From Nissolia schottii (Eukaryota; Streptophyta; Magnoliopsida; Fabales; Fabaceae): a stretch of 64,000 nucleotides of DNA. Below are positions 1 through 12,255 of the stretch, piece after piece (position 1 is the first letter of the stretch; the number at the start of each line of letters is the position of its first letter). Both the position numbers and the translations under genes were made by a program. The notes beneath the pieces are model-generated. The model worked only from the letters and a program-made list of their open reading frames with translations. It ran no database searches and was not told where the DNA came from. The stretch lies in assembly GCA_003254905.1 (NCBI GenBank), contig QANU01058279.1, positions 1 through 64,000 on the forward strand, read 5' to 3'.

Positions 1-1281
1 TTCATGGCCTCTAACCATCGAGGCAACTTCTCCTATGATTCCTCCCAACCACCAAATATCTCAGTGCAAGCTCGTTATTTCGCCAACCACACCTTCCGAT
101 AGGACTAATTGTAACCAAAAATATGCTTGATCCTCTCAAGTAGCATGCATATCTCAACATCAGGTTGTGTTTTAACCATGCCTTGTATATATTTCTGGAC
201 CAACGCAGACCGCAGCTTCTTATGATCTTGTGTCATACCAATGTTCACGCATGTATGCGGACCACTACTGTATTGAGAGATCTTCCACTGATTACATCTC
301 TTGTTGTTGATTGCCCTTACCTTCCAACTGCACGAATCCCCAAACTGAGAACACTTAGCAGTCAGCCTATGTGTATCAGACTGATTAACCTTATAATCTC
401 GATGTCGTTTGATAGAGTAGTGATCTAAAGCTGATTTGACCATTGCTTTTGTTGGAAATTGCAATCCAACAAACAACTCTCCATGTACACTCCAATCATC
501 ATACTCAGCGGTGCCGCAGCTATCAGATGTCCTAGCAACAGCTTCCCAATTAATATTTGAAAACTGAGGACAAGGAGGCCTAAACACATTTTCAGGCGTA
601 ACACTTTCTGGATGAACATTGGTAGCGTACACACTAATGGGAGGGTCAACGGTAGGCACCGAGCAGGCTGGGGAAACTTGACGCACATCACTGCATGTGT
701 TAACACCATCATCTGAGCCCATACTTATATCACCATCATTGTTATCTGCAGCAGCAGGCAACACTTCATCGTCGTCACTTGCGTCAGACAACATGTCTCT
801 GATATTGGGTGCAATTGTGAGTGGGGCATGACAGGTGGCAAGGTTTTCGGATGGGATCACTTCTTCAAGCACGGGGGCTGAACACCTCAGTGATTGTTGC
901 GTCCAGTTAGGATCTGAAGGACCACTATCTAGGTGCACATGACTACTCTCTCCTTCCCTTGTTTCTATTTCGACGAACAGATCCATAAACTCATGTGGAC
1001 CAGCTTCAAACACATCTATCATGCAATCAATGTCATCATCATCAACCATGTCACAACCATAGAATTTCGCCTCAGCACCCGACCCATGCGTTAGCTGATA
1101 AACCATTCTTGATATAACCTGATTCTGTGCCAGCCTTAATTTCAAAAATATTTTCCTCTTCAGATCCTCAACATGCATGCCCTTCCTAATCATGATAGAC
1201 TTTGGCATAGGCCCATCATACATCAAACCACGTGCACCCTCTCCCATTAGAATGAACAAATACAACAAGGGGTTTGACCAT
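1..1281 (-). pseudogene. MULE (Mutator-like) transposase, N-terminal part, broken and cut by window edge
   Basis: The long open part is about 387 codons (105-1268). It has an N-terminal PB1-like segment (GLMYDGPMPKS, VEDLKRKIFLKL), an acidic Asp/Ser-rich linker, and a MuDR N-terminal domain (ELFVGLQFPTKAMVKSAL, then a Cys/Trp-containing stretch ending in a QPDVEICMLLERIKHIFGYN-like motif). Compared with the second copy at 36150, the natural start (MVKPLVV, ATG at 1281-1279) is separated from this frame by an 8-bp deletion near 1240-1243. Two in-frame stops (TTG to TAG, CAA to TAA) follow the IFGYN motif near 100 and 70. The DDE catalytic domain would lie outside the window. It is a dead or non-autonomous copy. 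Family assignment is confident; the breaks are read directly against copy 2. Confidence 0.8.
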
Positions 1282-1597
1282 TATGTAATTCTGTTTACAG
1301 CACATTACCCGTCAAACATACATACATACATACATACATACACACACACACAAACAACATACAACAACATAGCACAACCAACAACATACCACAAGCAACA
1401 TCACACAGCAACATACCACAACCAACAGCACATAACCCTAAACCACAAACATTCAGCAGTAATCTATCTATTTAATAAATCTATTCAACAATCTACACAC
1501 ACCACAAACAACAGCAACAGTCCATGCATGTCACATATACGTCATCAATCCACACATGCTACAACAACAACAACTTATACATAAAAAAATTGACATT

Positions 1598-1845
1598 ATA
1601 GGGTTTATAGTCTTGGGATAGAGTTTAGAGTTTTGGGCTAGTATCTAGGGTTTAGGGGTTTGGGTTTATTGTTTGGAGACAGTGAAACAGTGAAACGGTT
1701 TAGGGTTTACATATTTCAGTTTAGTCTTTAGGCTCTGGTTTTATCTGTCTGGGTTAGGATTTAGGTCTAGGGCTAGGGTTTTAGGTGTTAAGTATTAGGG
1801 TTTTGTGCTGGGGTTTAGGGGTTAGGACTAGGGTTTACATGTTGT
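1598..1845. repeat. Degenerate telomere-like (GGGTTTA) tract inside MULE terminal repeat
   Basis: Many gggttta/gggttt units with irregular spacing. The same kind of tract occurs at the same place in both terminal repeats of MULE copy 2, so it belongs to the element and is not a chromosome-fusion scar. Confidence 0.7.
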
Positions 1846-2740
1846 AGGCTTCAACAATCCATGCATGCAATCTATAACAAATACAACCAGCAATTATACA
1901 ACATGTCACAATAACACCAACTTAGACGCACAAAACATACATATATCAACTCCATATAGCAACAGCATACAAATTATATTATAGTAATACAGATAACAAC
2001 TCCATACATATAATATACATCGTTATAAACAGCAAAAAAACTACAATGTTAAAATCAGGAAGAAAAACTATTGATTAAACAAATAAATATTGCAAATAGA
2101 AAAGTTACAAATGCTGATGACTCGATCGAATTGGATGAGCGCCGAACCCTAGTGCTCTGGAATTTCGGATAGAGAAAATTCTAGAGAGATAAGGTAAATT
2201 TCAGAAAATGAGAGGAGTGTGGGAGAATGGGTGGGGGAGAGTAAATTTATAATGCGCGGGGTTGGATTCGCCAACACGGTTGAATTAGCCAAACGCGTTG
2301 GCGATTTTAGTGGAAAGAGTTTGTTCTAAATTCGCCAACCGTGTTGGCGAATTCAATGTTATGTAATTTAACTGAAATCGCCAACCGTGTTGGGGAATCT
2401 GACGTGGATGTCCATGCGTCTCGCGGCGTCCACGTCAACCAAAACAGGGGCACATTGGTTATATGTTTTAAAACGGGGGTATTTTGGTAATTAGTTCCGG
2501 TAGCAGGGGCAAAAGAGTAAAAAACTCCGACATTAAGTGTACAACGGAATAATGTTTATGGTCCAACCGACATACATACGCATATGACTTACACTAAAAT
2601 AGATGTGTGAACAAATATTTATAAAGAGATAAAAGAATATTATAAAATTGATAAACAAACATTTTTCATATACAAAAGTAAAATAAAACAGGATTTATGT
2701 CTATAAATATTATACAGCAAAGACTTTTCTTTGCTTACGA

Positions 2741-2742
<2 letters not shown>

Positions 2743-2778
<36 letters not shown>
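2743..2778. repeat. (AT)18 microsatellite
   Basis: Eighteen uninterrupted AT units. The rest of 2528-2830 is AT-rich with nothing recognised. Confidence 0.95.
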
Positions 2779-2781
<3 letters not shown>

Positions 2782-2829
2782 ATTTTTATTTTTGTTTTTA
2801 ATAATGTACACAATAGGTTATTTGTTTTT

Positions 2830-5800
2830 TTACATAGGTTTAGAGTTGATTTTGAGGTAAAAAATCACCTAACCTAGTACATCGCAATTAGTTACATTGG
2901 GTAAATTTTTTATTTTTTGGTACAAAACTTGACATGATATTTGACAGATTAGTTTTGGCAAAGTATTCAAGTACGTACCTTTCTATTATTATTATTATTT
3001 TAAAAAATAACTATTTTTTAATTTATAAAAACTTGATAATAAAAATATTTATATTATGTGTGATTAAATTATGTGATGAAAAGATTCACAATCATATTAT
3101 AATATAAAAATAAAAATGTAATATGCAGGTGATTTGGATTGATGGGTCCGGTGTTTCTGAAACTCGACCACCTAAAAATAAATCTTACTAATATTCGGGT
3201 TAATTGAGTTTTATACTATCATCCACTGTACAACCTTAGTGATTTGAACTTATGTAAAATATTCATAATTAAACTTCACTACTAGGCCAATTCCTGCATG
3301 GCTTTGAGAATCTCTCCTACTGTCCTACACGTTGTTGATATTATGTTGATTAAGTGTGATCTAACCTTCTAGTAACTTGGCAAGTCGTCAAGCCATTGTC
3401 ATTTGAATTTATTTGGTACGAGATCTTAATAAGACTCTTGTTTTATTAAAATTTTATATAATAAAAGATATGATATGAGTTAATATGTTATGTTTTGTTT
3501 TGTTTACATGTTTCGTTAGTCCCATTATGTATAATGGGAGCTTTGAGGCCATGTAGAGGTATATTATTATTTATTAGTAATTATTTATAAAGTAATATTT
3601 TAAAAATTCGTCACTTATTATCAAAAAAATTCAAATATTATAATCAAAACATAATCATATTTGATGTCCTCTATGATTATCTAATAATTTTTTAATACTT
3701 CGATGTAGCGTGCTAATGTATCCGCAGCTAATTGCTTTTAGTCATTTGAATTCAAATTTTAAACATTCACAATTTCAACAACTCCTTCTTAAACATAAAT
3801 ACAAAAAAGATAATGAGACACATGCACGTAATTATATATTGAATAAAGCTAACAAAACTCACATTTTTTTTAAAAAAAAAAGCTCAAAAATAAATTATTA
3901 GAATTATATCTGNTAATCTGTCAGAGAGGGTTTGAACTCGTCTCCCATCAAAAGATGATCATATCTCTTTCTTCGGCACGTGGTCGTTTACTCGCAGCTA
4001 CCACTTTTGCCTTCTAGTATAAACATATATGATGTGATATCTAATGATTTATTGTTTTATTTAATTGATGAAATGCATTAATTTCAAACCTTTCATTTTC
4101 TGAGGATCTTATAGTGTTTGAATAAACTTAAGCCTTTGTCGTGTCATGTCGCGTGATGTTTGAAAATTCAAAGGTGCTTGAGATTTGATTTTCTTTTCCT
4201 CTCTTACTCGCATCTGGGTTTCATATCATGACTTGTCCTGAAGGTAACTTCGCTGGCCGAAAAATATTATTATATATGTGTGAGCTTTGTTTTGTTTACG
4301 TGTTTCGTTAGTCCCGTTATATACAATGGAAGCTTTGAGGCCATGTTGAGGTATATTATTATTATTTTAAAAATTCGTCATTTAATATATATGCACACTT
4401 AGACGCACATCATTGGTATGCTTCCTCTCAATGAAAGGTTTGCGTACTCACGACAAACGACACTCAAGGGATAGTATCACACGTTGAGTACAAACATGCA
4501 CCAATTGGACTAGGGCTGGTATCACACCTCGAGCATAAACATGCATCAGCTGAGCTAGGGTAAACCAAAGTGTAATCATCTTGAGTAAAAATGTTAAACC
4601 GTATTTAAACCATCAGTTGATCTGATACCACTTGTTAGGCTTAAAACATTGAAGGAGGGCCCAAAAACAGAAGAGATTAAACCAACGAGCTAAGTGAGAA
4701 ATGTAAAGCAAGTTAAATATCACATTTTGATCAAAAACCTTAATGCAATAAGTTTATGGATCTTCCTAAATATATACTCTCCACTTAGTCCATATTTCAT
4801 CAATGTAAGACTAACATTCACACTTAAAACACAATACTTACTTCGATTAGCACCTAATAACTTTCAGTATCATATAGGCAATTAGCAATTTATGTTGTTT
4901 TATAGTTTTTGTTAAGAGAAATTCGTGTTCATGTAGCGTCATGTTGGACATGTTACTCATTACATATATATAAATTGACATTTTATGTTTAAGTCATGAT
5001 TTTTCTTAATATAAAGATTGACATATTAGCATTTATATGATCTAAAGTATATTCAAGATGACATGCATTTTCTATACTATGACTACACAAACGTTCTCAT
5101 TTGTTAAAATAGGTACGATCTTGCTGTTTTTCTTTTTTTTAATTATTATGAGAATACGTAGAGTTTTGCTGATCGAACTTAAGACCTCAATTAAGAAATA
5201 AAAAAGTGATTTTGTTTTTGTTATTTTTAATGTATTTAATATATTGAAAACTTAAAAAATCCTAAATTTTTAATAAAACTTTTATTTCTTTTTATATTTA
5301 ATTAGTCAATGTAAGCAAAAACCCAAGTGAGTACTTTTTCTATTTCGTTTTAAAAGTCAATTTTTACATTTTATGATTTAAAAATATCTATTTATCTATA
5401 ATATATATTTAGATGTAATTCTTTTTTCATTCATACCCTTAGTTATAGTGAAACATTTATTAGTATAGTAGATGTAAAAAAGAGTAATAATTATATTGAA
5501 AATAACCTCCTTGTTCTATTTTAAGTATTCCAAAATATCTGTATATTTACAATATTTAAGTGTAATTACTTCTTTTTTTCATTCATTCGCTAGTTGTAGG
5601 GAAATATTTATTAGTATAGCGAATATAATGAATGCAATAATTGTAGTGAAAATAGAAATTTATTTGCATAAAAATAATTTTGTCAATTATTCATATTATT
5701 TTATGCATTGACCAAGAATTTTTCTTTTTACCTTGGTATGTGTAGTGTTTGATTTTGGATAGTTAAAACGGAATGGAAGAGTAAATTTTTTTTATATATA

Positions 5801-6385
5801 GGGATAATTTTATTAATTCATACTATTTTATACATTTATTAAGACTTTTTTTTTATTTTTTTATCTTGATATGTGTAGTACATAGTTTTAGACAATTAAT
5901 TAAAATGGAACAAAATGAGTAATATTGTGATAGCCACACAGGGGTTTCAAGTAGTTATGTTGTGCACCTAGCAAGTTGACAAAATGTACAGGCAATAAAT
6001 GTTTCTCCAAAATGTACAGGCAATAAATGTTTATCCTCTATTCATTTTAATGGTTAATTTTCTATTTTTAGAATTTTAAATATTTGTTCATTTATAATAT
6101 TTAGATGTAATTTTTTTCCATTCGTACTCTTTATTGTAGTGAAACATTTCAAGAGAGTAATAATTATATCGAAAATAAGAATTTATTTTTTTATGTATAG
6201 ATAATTTTGTCAATTTATATTATTTTATGCGTTTATCAAATTTTTTTTTTTTACTTTGACATGTATAGCGTTTAGTTTTTGACAATTGAAATGGAATGAA
6301 AGGAGTAATATTGTGATAGCTACATGGGTTTCAAATAGCCACCTTGTGCACCTAGCAAGTTGACAAAATGTTCGGACAATAAATA
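2830..6385 (+). repeat. Upstream part of GRP segmental-duplication unit 1
   Basis: No gene is seen here. Blocks match the other GRP units. 2840-3420 resembles 22000-23080 (shared 'aaaaatcacct' and 'gagaatctctcc...gttgatatt'). 3920-4210 resembles 25150-25450 and 39230-39480 ('gtttgaa.tcgtctccc', 'tcgcagctacc'). 4850-5010 resembles 30490-30630 and 42150-42290. From 5330 to 6310 there are several diverged copies of an AT-rich Stowaway-like repeat ending in 'atggaa(t/c)...gagta', alternating with two copies of the GRP promoter module (5930-6010, 6315-6385). A single N sits at 3913. Confidence 0.6.
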
Positions 6386-7511
6386 CTACTTCTTTAATTC
6401 CGTTTTAGCTATTCATTTTTTTATTTTTTAGGGTTTTGAAATATCTATTTATTTATTATATTTAGATGTAATTATTTTCTCTTTTTTTCATTCATATCCC
6501 TAATTATAACATACCATTTATTATTCAAAAAGTCTCGGTGTATATAAAATTTGGTGTCATTGTACAACTAACGAATCTTTTATACGTATAAAGATTTGTA
6601 TTTTTCTTTCCTATTAATTATATTTTAATCTGTTCTTTCTCTCTCCAATTTCTTACACTCTCTCTTTCTTTTCTCTCTCCAATCTTTTTTCTTTCCCTCG
6701 GTTCCACACCACTTCGTCTCTTTTCCCTCTCTCTTTATTTTCAAATCCTTCACGTCGCCTCCTCACGTATGTTGCTACACCGCCATCGACGGCTTCCAAA
6801 TCCGCTATTCTCCTCCATCACGTTCTTTAATCGGCGTCTCAAACGGCGTTCACGTCCTCCATCACATATGCTCAAGTCGTCTCTCCCTTACGTCCTTCAA
6901 TCCCAGCCCCAAACGGTGTTCACGTCCTCCCTCACGTAGTCTCTCCTCCCCAGCACGTCATTTGTCGTTTCTCATTGCTATATGTCGCAGATCAGATTTC
7001 GTTTATCATCTCTATCCCACAAATCATTTTTTCTGTTGGGGTTTATTCAGTTTTATTAGGTAGATTTGTTCACTACATACAGTTATACGGATTTATTCAT
7101 TTTATATGAACAAGTTTGTTCATTTTTTGTATTGAGGTTTGTTTATTGTTATTAATAAGGTTTGTTCATTTTATATGAACATGTTTGGACGTGAGGGATC
7201 ACATGACTGCCGTTTGTGAGGGAGGGTTTTTTTTTTAAAATAAAAACGGGTCGGGTCGTGGGTCGGGTTGGGTTGGGTTTTGCGTTATGCCACGTGGCAT
7301 CCCACGTGGCGCACCGCATCAGCGTCGCGTCAGCATCACGTTAGCCCAGTCAACCCTCACCCCACCCCGGGGACTAAAACCTAATTTTACAATTTTTCAG
7401 GGACTAAAATTTTTATGCAGGGACTAAAATCAAACTTTCTAATTTTACAGGGACTAAAAACATAATTAACCCAATATTTAATTTTGGACGGTGAAAACAG
7501 AACGGACGGAG
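6386..7511. mobile_element. Stowaway-like MITE carrying a nested insertion, in the GRP1 promoter
   Basis: The left end CTACTTCTTTAATTCCGTTTT and the right end (read inverted) CTCCGTCCGTTCTGTTTT resemble Stowaway termini and are flanked by TA (6384-6385 and 7512-7513). The middle (about 6527-7475) is a different element, CT-rich on its left and ending '...gggactaaaaacataattaaccc', a terminus common in legume repeats. GRP2 and GRP4 lack the whole block: there the 'caagttg.aaaatgtt' module runs straight into 'cattttcatagcctacaattg'. Confidence 0.55.
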
Positions 7512-7753
7512 TATTTCATTTTCATAGCCTACAGTTGTTTACCATTTACACAACATGGCGAAGACTAATGAAATTGAGCGGGAGACCATGAACGGATTTT
7601 CAGGTCTTTTATTATTTGATTATAGATTATAGATTAGATTTTGATAAGATATTAATATAGGCTACTGTCCCCAACTACCAAATTGACAGATCCTTTGTCC
7701 TCTAATATCCATTTCTCCCTCTCTCCCTCTCCTTCTCCCTCTCGCTCAACTCC

Positions 7754-7761
7754 TATATATA
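7754..7761 (+). promoter_or_regulatory. TATA box of GRP1
   Basis: TATATATA inside the conserved 'ctcaactcctatatata(g)' block found at the same distance before GRP3 and GRP4, about 100 bp before the ATG. A CT-rich leader follows. Confidence 0.75.
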
Positions 7762-7862
7762 GGCAACACTCTCCCACTATTTTTCTCATCCCCCTTCACT
7801 ACTAACTAAACACCTTATTTGAATATCGACCTTTCTAGTTTTCGTTACTACTGAGAACAAAA

Positions 7863-8701
7863 ATGGGTTCAAAAGAAGCAACAGTCATCCTAGGCCTGCT
7901 GGCCATGGTTCTTGTTATCTCCTCCGCTGTGGCAACTAGGAACTTAGCTGAGGCTTCCTTTGAAAAGGGTGAGAGACCCTAATTGCACTTTTGAATTTTG
8001 CATTATATATAGTTCTTAACTTCTCATGAGCATTTTTTTTAAGTCATAAAATTTGTCGCACAAGATGGCCTTCCTATCACTTTGAGTTGTGGTACAGGTG
8101 ACAACCCAAGTTGATAACTCACAGAGCACATACCTCCACCTTTTTCAATGGAGTTATCAAAGAGTTGTTAATTTGAGTTGTTATCCTAAATGTATTGATT
8201 TTGCTTTGTGACAAATATTTTAAATCGCATGAGTAATTTATTTGATTACGATATATGGACTCTTGTTAATTGTTGAGAACGAAATTCGATTATTTAAATG
8301 ATGATTTTATGTAAAATAAACCTTAGATATATTAATAGGGGTCATAAAATATATAAACCCTAGTTAAAGTACTTCTGCGTCTTCTGCCTTTTTATTTTCC
8401 ATCACAAATTAAAAACACACATGAAGGACATTCATTTATCTTCAAATCGTATATTATTACTTCCTTGGCAATCGTAGATCATTACTTTGATATATATGTA
8501 TTTGCAGCTGAAGTTGCTGATGCCAAATATGGTGGCTACCACAACGGGGGAGGTGGCTACCACCACGGCGGAGGTGGATACCACAACGGCGGTGGGGGAC
8601 ACCACGGCGGAGGTGAAGGAGGATACCACAACGGCGGCGGCGGTCGAAACCACGGAGGTGAAGCTGTTGATACCGAAACTGAGGCTAAGCCTCAAAACTG
8701 A
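7863..8701 (+). CDS. GRP1: secreted glycine/tyrosine/histidine-rich protein, 2 exons
   Basis: Exon 1 is 7863-7968 and exon 2 is 8508-8701 (GT-AG intron, phase 1); the product is 99 aa. Residues 1-25 form a signal peptide (MGSKEATVILGLLAMVLVISS..), followed by ATRNLAEASFEK, then EVADAKYGG, about five YHNGGGG-type units and a conserved tail GGEAVDTETEAKPQN. The leader plus 'DAKYGG' plus Gly repeat matches the legume cold/ABA-inducible CORA-type GRPs; a cell-wall or apoplastic role in stress is known for relatives and only inferred here. It is the shortest array in the family (GRP3 has 15 units). An HHGGGEGG interruption and a GGRNHGG variant suggest decay of the array. TATA box, leader and an AATAAA about 80 bp after the stop are all present. 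The function of the repeat is not established; the His-rich pattern could bind metal. Confidence 0.85.
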
Positions 8702-8781
8702 TGAATCCTAGGCAGTGTTTGTGTTTGTTGTTGCTGTTCTGCTTTTCTACACTATGTAATAATGTATAATAATGTTATATG

Positions 8782-8787
8782 AATAAA
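8782..8787 (+). terminator. Polyadenylation signal of GRP1
   Basis: AATAAA in 'tatgaataaagctctcatgag', a 3' UTR shared with GRP3, GRP4 and the fragment at 14041. Confidence 0.7.
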
Positions 8788-8929
8788 GCTCTCATGAGAG
8801 GAGGCCTATCATATTGCCACTACATAGAATCCCAACTTCAACAAACTCATGTCTTTGATGATAAGTTTACGGTATCACGTCGAAAAAATGTGATCATGGA
8901 TCGTAGTTGATGATAGGTTTACCACGATA

Positions 8930-9951
8930 TACACTCCCACGAGATTTTTTCTCACACCCACGTGCACAAATTTTATATATCAAAGTGCACAAACATTATG
9001 TGTTATTCTGGCACTAACTTTAGAGATTAAAATTCACATAAATATTTGGTAAGTATGTGTTTTTCATATTTTTAATGTTTGTGCATCCTCATTATCAATG
9101 TTATGCAATTACGTTGTTAAAGTTTGTGCTTTGATGCTCTAGACGTTTGTTAACATGAAACACAATCATACCTAGAAACATCACAAGTGCACAAACTTTA
9201 TATTAAATGGCACAAACATTATATGTTATTTTGCACAAACTTTAAAGATTAAAATTCACATAAATATTTGGTATATTGGGTAAGTATGCACAAACTTAAG
9301 TATCAGAATGCACAAACATTGTATATGTCAAAGCACAAACTTTACCAATTCTAACATTTGTATTTCACAAGAAAACCATATAATACACACAAATTATCAA
9401 TGCACAAGCTTTATACACTAAAGTGCGCAAACTTTATGTACTAAAATGCATAAACTCTATAGATTGAATGCACAAACTTTTTAAACGATTTTCCACAAAC
9501 ACAAAAACTCAAATAACAGAGGTCATCCAAAATCAATTTGTTTCAGAATTAAACCACATACATTGGTCGAAAAGCAAGGAAAGTTCAAAAGCCTACAATC
9601 AACTATGAAAACTCTAAAAAGTTACAGGTCTGAATCCAAAACATAAATGTGGGCGTTCGTCGTCAAGTGCTTATCAGTTTGCTTGATGGTGACTGTTTCG
9701 TCGTCCTTAATTCAATGATGATTTTAGTGAAATGCAGACCAAGATGAATAGAGAACGGTGCTGGTTTTGCAAAGGAGATGAGGAGACGCGAGCGATTTTT
9801 TTTATCACGTGTACAGACGCTCACATAATAGGCGAGTGAGTGAACGTGAGAGACAATGGTTGTTTGAGAGTTATTATGTGAGCTATAAATATAAAGATAG
9901 ATATATAGTGGAGCTAAGAGAGGGTGTACATGTAGCATCACTGTTTTGGAA
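8930..9951. mobile_element. MITE-family relative rich in GCACAAACTTTA/ACATTA motifs (boundaries uncertain)
   Basis: The right end 'ggtgtacatgtagca' (about 9923-9937) matches the inner terminus of the 220-bp MITE family described at 39764 and 40439. The left part (8930-9500) holds more than ten copies of 'gcacaaacttta/gcacaaacatta'. No clean target-site duplication was found, and the right part is copied at 16734-17431 as part of the tandem duplication. Confidence 0.45.
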
Positions 9952-9959
9952 AAAACATG

Positions 9960-10755
9960 TCAATCATAGATCGATGTTTCACCTATTATCTACGGAAAGT
10001 GAAAATAGAACTGTCATTTTCGATCAATGAGAATTACAAACCTTATCNATGTTGAAGGTTTCATCTTTATTGTTAATAATAAAAAAGAAAATAAGGCTCA
10101 AAGCTCTCAATCAAAACGGGGGCAATAACAAAGTACATGAAGAACACATTAGACAAACAAAAAAGCAGCATATACCAGATCACAACAACATAAGAGAGAC
10201 TTCAACCTGAATCACAAACACTAAGCTGAAACACCAGAAGACTCAAAATTTCATTGATAACATGGCACCTGGTTGGATATGCTCTTAATCATTAACAAAA
10301 TGACATTTAAGCTTTTCAATGTTGAGAGAGCTTATCACAAACTATGAAATGTCATTCTGCAAGTGGTTAAAACATTGTACTTTATGACCACACAAGAACT
10401 TCTCTCAACTTACACGGATTCAGTCAGGTTCCATTCCATCTACAAGCTTAAACAACCCAAAAGCCATTAACCATAACATAGCCATTCCTTTATGCAAAAA
10501 CCACTTCACCTCATAACAAAAAAGTCCATACAGCAAGGCTTACATCACATCCCTTGAAAAACGAAATCACTTAGCATAGGTCCAATGAGTTCAAAGTCAC
10601 TACAATACATCATGATAAAAGAAACAGAATATGCAACCTATTACAATACAAGGGGTTAGGCCCTACACCAAATTAAAACCAACATCTCCACAGCATAACT
10701 GATCTAAGAAATACATGCAACATAAACTAACTTATTTTGTGTTGCAACATAGGCC
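9960..10755. other. Non-coding flank downstream of DUF247 gene A
   Basis: Closely matches 17440-18294 behind gene B. It holds the likely 3' UTR of the minus-strand gene; no other coding signal is seen. Conservation only reflects the recent duplication. Confidence 0.5.
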
Positions 10756-12255
10756 CTAGCTTTTAGGATGTACGGTATACCAGGTTTGAACAGCAGTGAG
10801 CCAGGTTTGAACAGCAGTGAGAACTAATGCTATCAACGCAGCGAAAAAAGCAATCCACGACCACGGGGTATTGAAATAAGTATTTAATAATTCAGCCAAC
10901 CAAGTCTTCCAAGTACTTGTGTAATGATTTTGGATTTTACGAGTGAGCACCTTATATTGCTTGTGGTAAGCCTCGCTATCAAACTGTGGGTTATTGAACA
11001 AAAGGTTAGTTGGCAAGTCACTGCCTATTTGGTTAAAGAATTGGGTCAGTTCCTCATCGCTGTTAAGCGAGTTTGGGAACACACCGGCTAATCTGAGTGC
11101 CTTCACATCCTCAACTTCGTCAATTAAGGAATCCATAAAGGTAAAGAACGAGCAGAATTCAAAGTTGTTAGCAAAATCTGGGCACATCTCATAAGCAATC
11201 ATGTTCGAAAAGAAATAAGGCATGATATCATTGAATCTACACTCAGGAAGCTTCAACTCACCGCCAAACCAACCGGAGGTGAATTCCACTGCACTCAATG
11301 ACCAGTTATCTGTCTTGCTCGCCTTCACATGAATCCCTGCTGCCTTAAGATCTCGTATGTTCTTATATGTTTGCGAAGCCTTCTTATCACTGTCTTCTTC
11401 AGGAGCATCTTCGATCTTGTATGCTTGCGAAGCCTTCTTATCACTGTCTTCTTCAGGAGCATCTTCGATCTTCACCGTATCATCTTTCATAACAACATAA
11501 GCAGTGCGACAAAAATCAAGAATGTGAATTGTGTTGTGATAGAGTGCCATTTTGTATAACCTTTCTTGCTTCGCTATGCCCAAGGTTTGGAAATTGTAGA
11601 CTAACATCACCATTTCAACTCCCTTTATTCCGCTTAGCAGCTCCAAAACTTTCATTGGAATCTGGTTTTCCAGCAAGATAATGTCTCTCCAAGTGTACAT
11701 CAATTGGTCAAGCTTTAACCCAAGTTCTTCTGGTTTCTGACTATCAACGTGTCTCATGTAATAGAGCAGAGAACATCCATCCTCAAACAGCATCCAAGCG
11801 AGGTCCTCGTCTTTGTAACCTTCAACCACATCCTCCCTGAACAGCTTCTTCAATTCCGGAATTTGGTTCTGTATAGTTTTGAGTAGTGACTTGGCTGCTG
11901 CTTCAATACTTCTATTCCTCTTTTCACTGTAATCTTTGATATACATGGATGTCCACTGAGCTTTGTAGCGTTGTCCTTGCTCGAGATTTTCATCCAAGTA
12001 ATGTATGGGACCAAATGATATTACCTTAGGAATGCAGTACTTAACGAAGTTTTTGTTTTGACGCAAGTAACCAGGAACCCTTTGGATCTTGGGAGTTGAC
12101 GGTGGGTTAACTCCGTTAGATGCTCCTTCTACCCGTTGGGCAAGCCTTTCCTCTATGTTACCCATTTGGGCAAGCCTTTCCTCTCTTTTAGCCATTTGGG
12201 CAAGCCTTTCCCCTCTGTTAGCCATTTGGGCAAGCCTTTCCTCTATGGTAGCCAT
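10756..12255 (-). CDS. DUF247 (UPF0481) protein, copy A
   Basis: Single-exon 499-aa protein. Residues 1-44 hold four 10-aa repeats ending in ERLAQ. The DUF247 domain follows: YLRQNKNF, IPKVISFGPIHY, QRYKAQWT, FEDGCSLLYYMRHVD, DIILLENQIPMKVLELL, then an Asp/Glu/Lys insert in which a 19-aa unit around KIEDAPEEDSDKKASQ occurs twice, IRDLKAAGIHVK, LPECRFNDIMPYFFSNMIAYEMC, FTFMDSLIDEVEDVKALRLAGVF, and a C-terminal membrane anchor after YFNTPWSWIAFFAALIALVL. The length suits the family (about 400-550 aa). The biochemical role of DUF247 is unknown; in grasses family members act in self-incompatibility, which is not implied here. The first ATG follows 'gggca' and precedes all repeats. Gene B is a close paralogue with different repeat numbers. 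Confidence 0.9.
   Translation of the reverse strand: MATIEERLAQMANRGERLAQMAKREERLAQMGNIEERLAQRVEGASNGVNPPSTPKIQRVPGYLRQNKNFVKYCIPKVISFGPIHYLDENLEQGQRYKAQWTSMYIKDYSEKRNRSIEAAAKSLLKTIQNQIPELKKLFREDVVEGYKDEDLAWMLFEDGCSLLYYMRHVDSQKPEELGLKLDQLMYTWRDIILLENQIPMKVLELLSGIKGVEMVMLVYNFQTLGIAKQERLYKMALYHNTIHILDFCRTAYVVMKDDTVKIEDAPEEDSDKKASQAYKIEDAPEEDSDKKASQTYKNIRDLKAAGIHVKASKTDNWSLSAVEFTSGWFGGELKLPECRFNDIMPYFFSNMIAYEMCPDFANNFEFCSFFTFMDSLIDEVEDVKALRLAGVFPNSLNSDEELTQFFNQIGSDLPTNLLFNNPQFDSEAYHKQYKVLTRKIQNHYTSTWKTWLAELLNTYFNTPWSWIAFFAALIALVLTAVQTWLTAVQTWYTVHPKS

Larger units (their letters stand above)
1..2527 (-). mobile_element. Mutator-like element copy 1, right-hand end with long terminal inverted repeat
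   Basis: The outer end reads ...aaaaaactc at 2527 and matches the right end of copy 2 (39118) over about 1 kb, in the same order: transposase 5' end, telomere-like repeats, TTCGCCAAC/GTTGGCGAA palindromes, then the terminal A-rich tract. The target-site duplication should start at 2528, but its partner lies outside the window. Confidence 0.75.

Noticed and set aside
8487..8711. Thr/Val-rich open frames over the GRP exons on both strands (also at 28795, 31940, 45171)
   Set aside because: They are other-frame readings of the GGY/HNG repeat DNA. Only the Gly frame has signal peptide, splice sites and a conserved tail.
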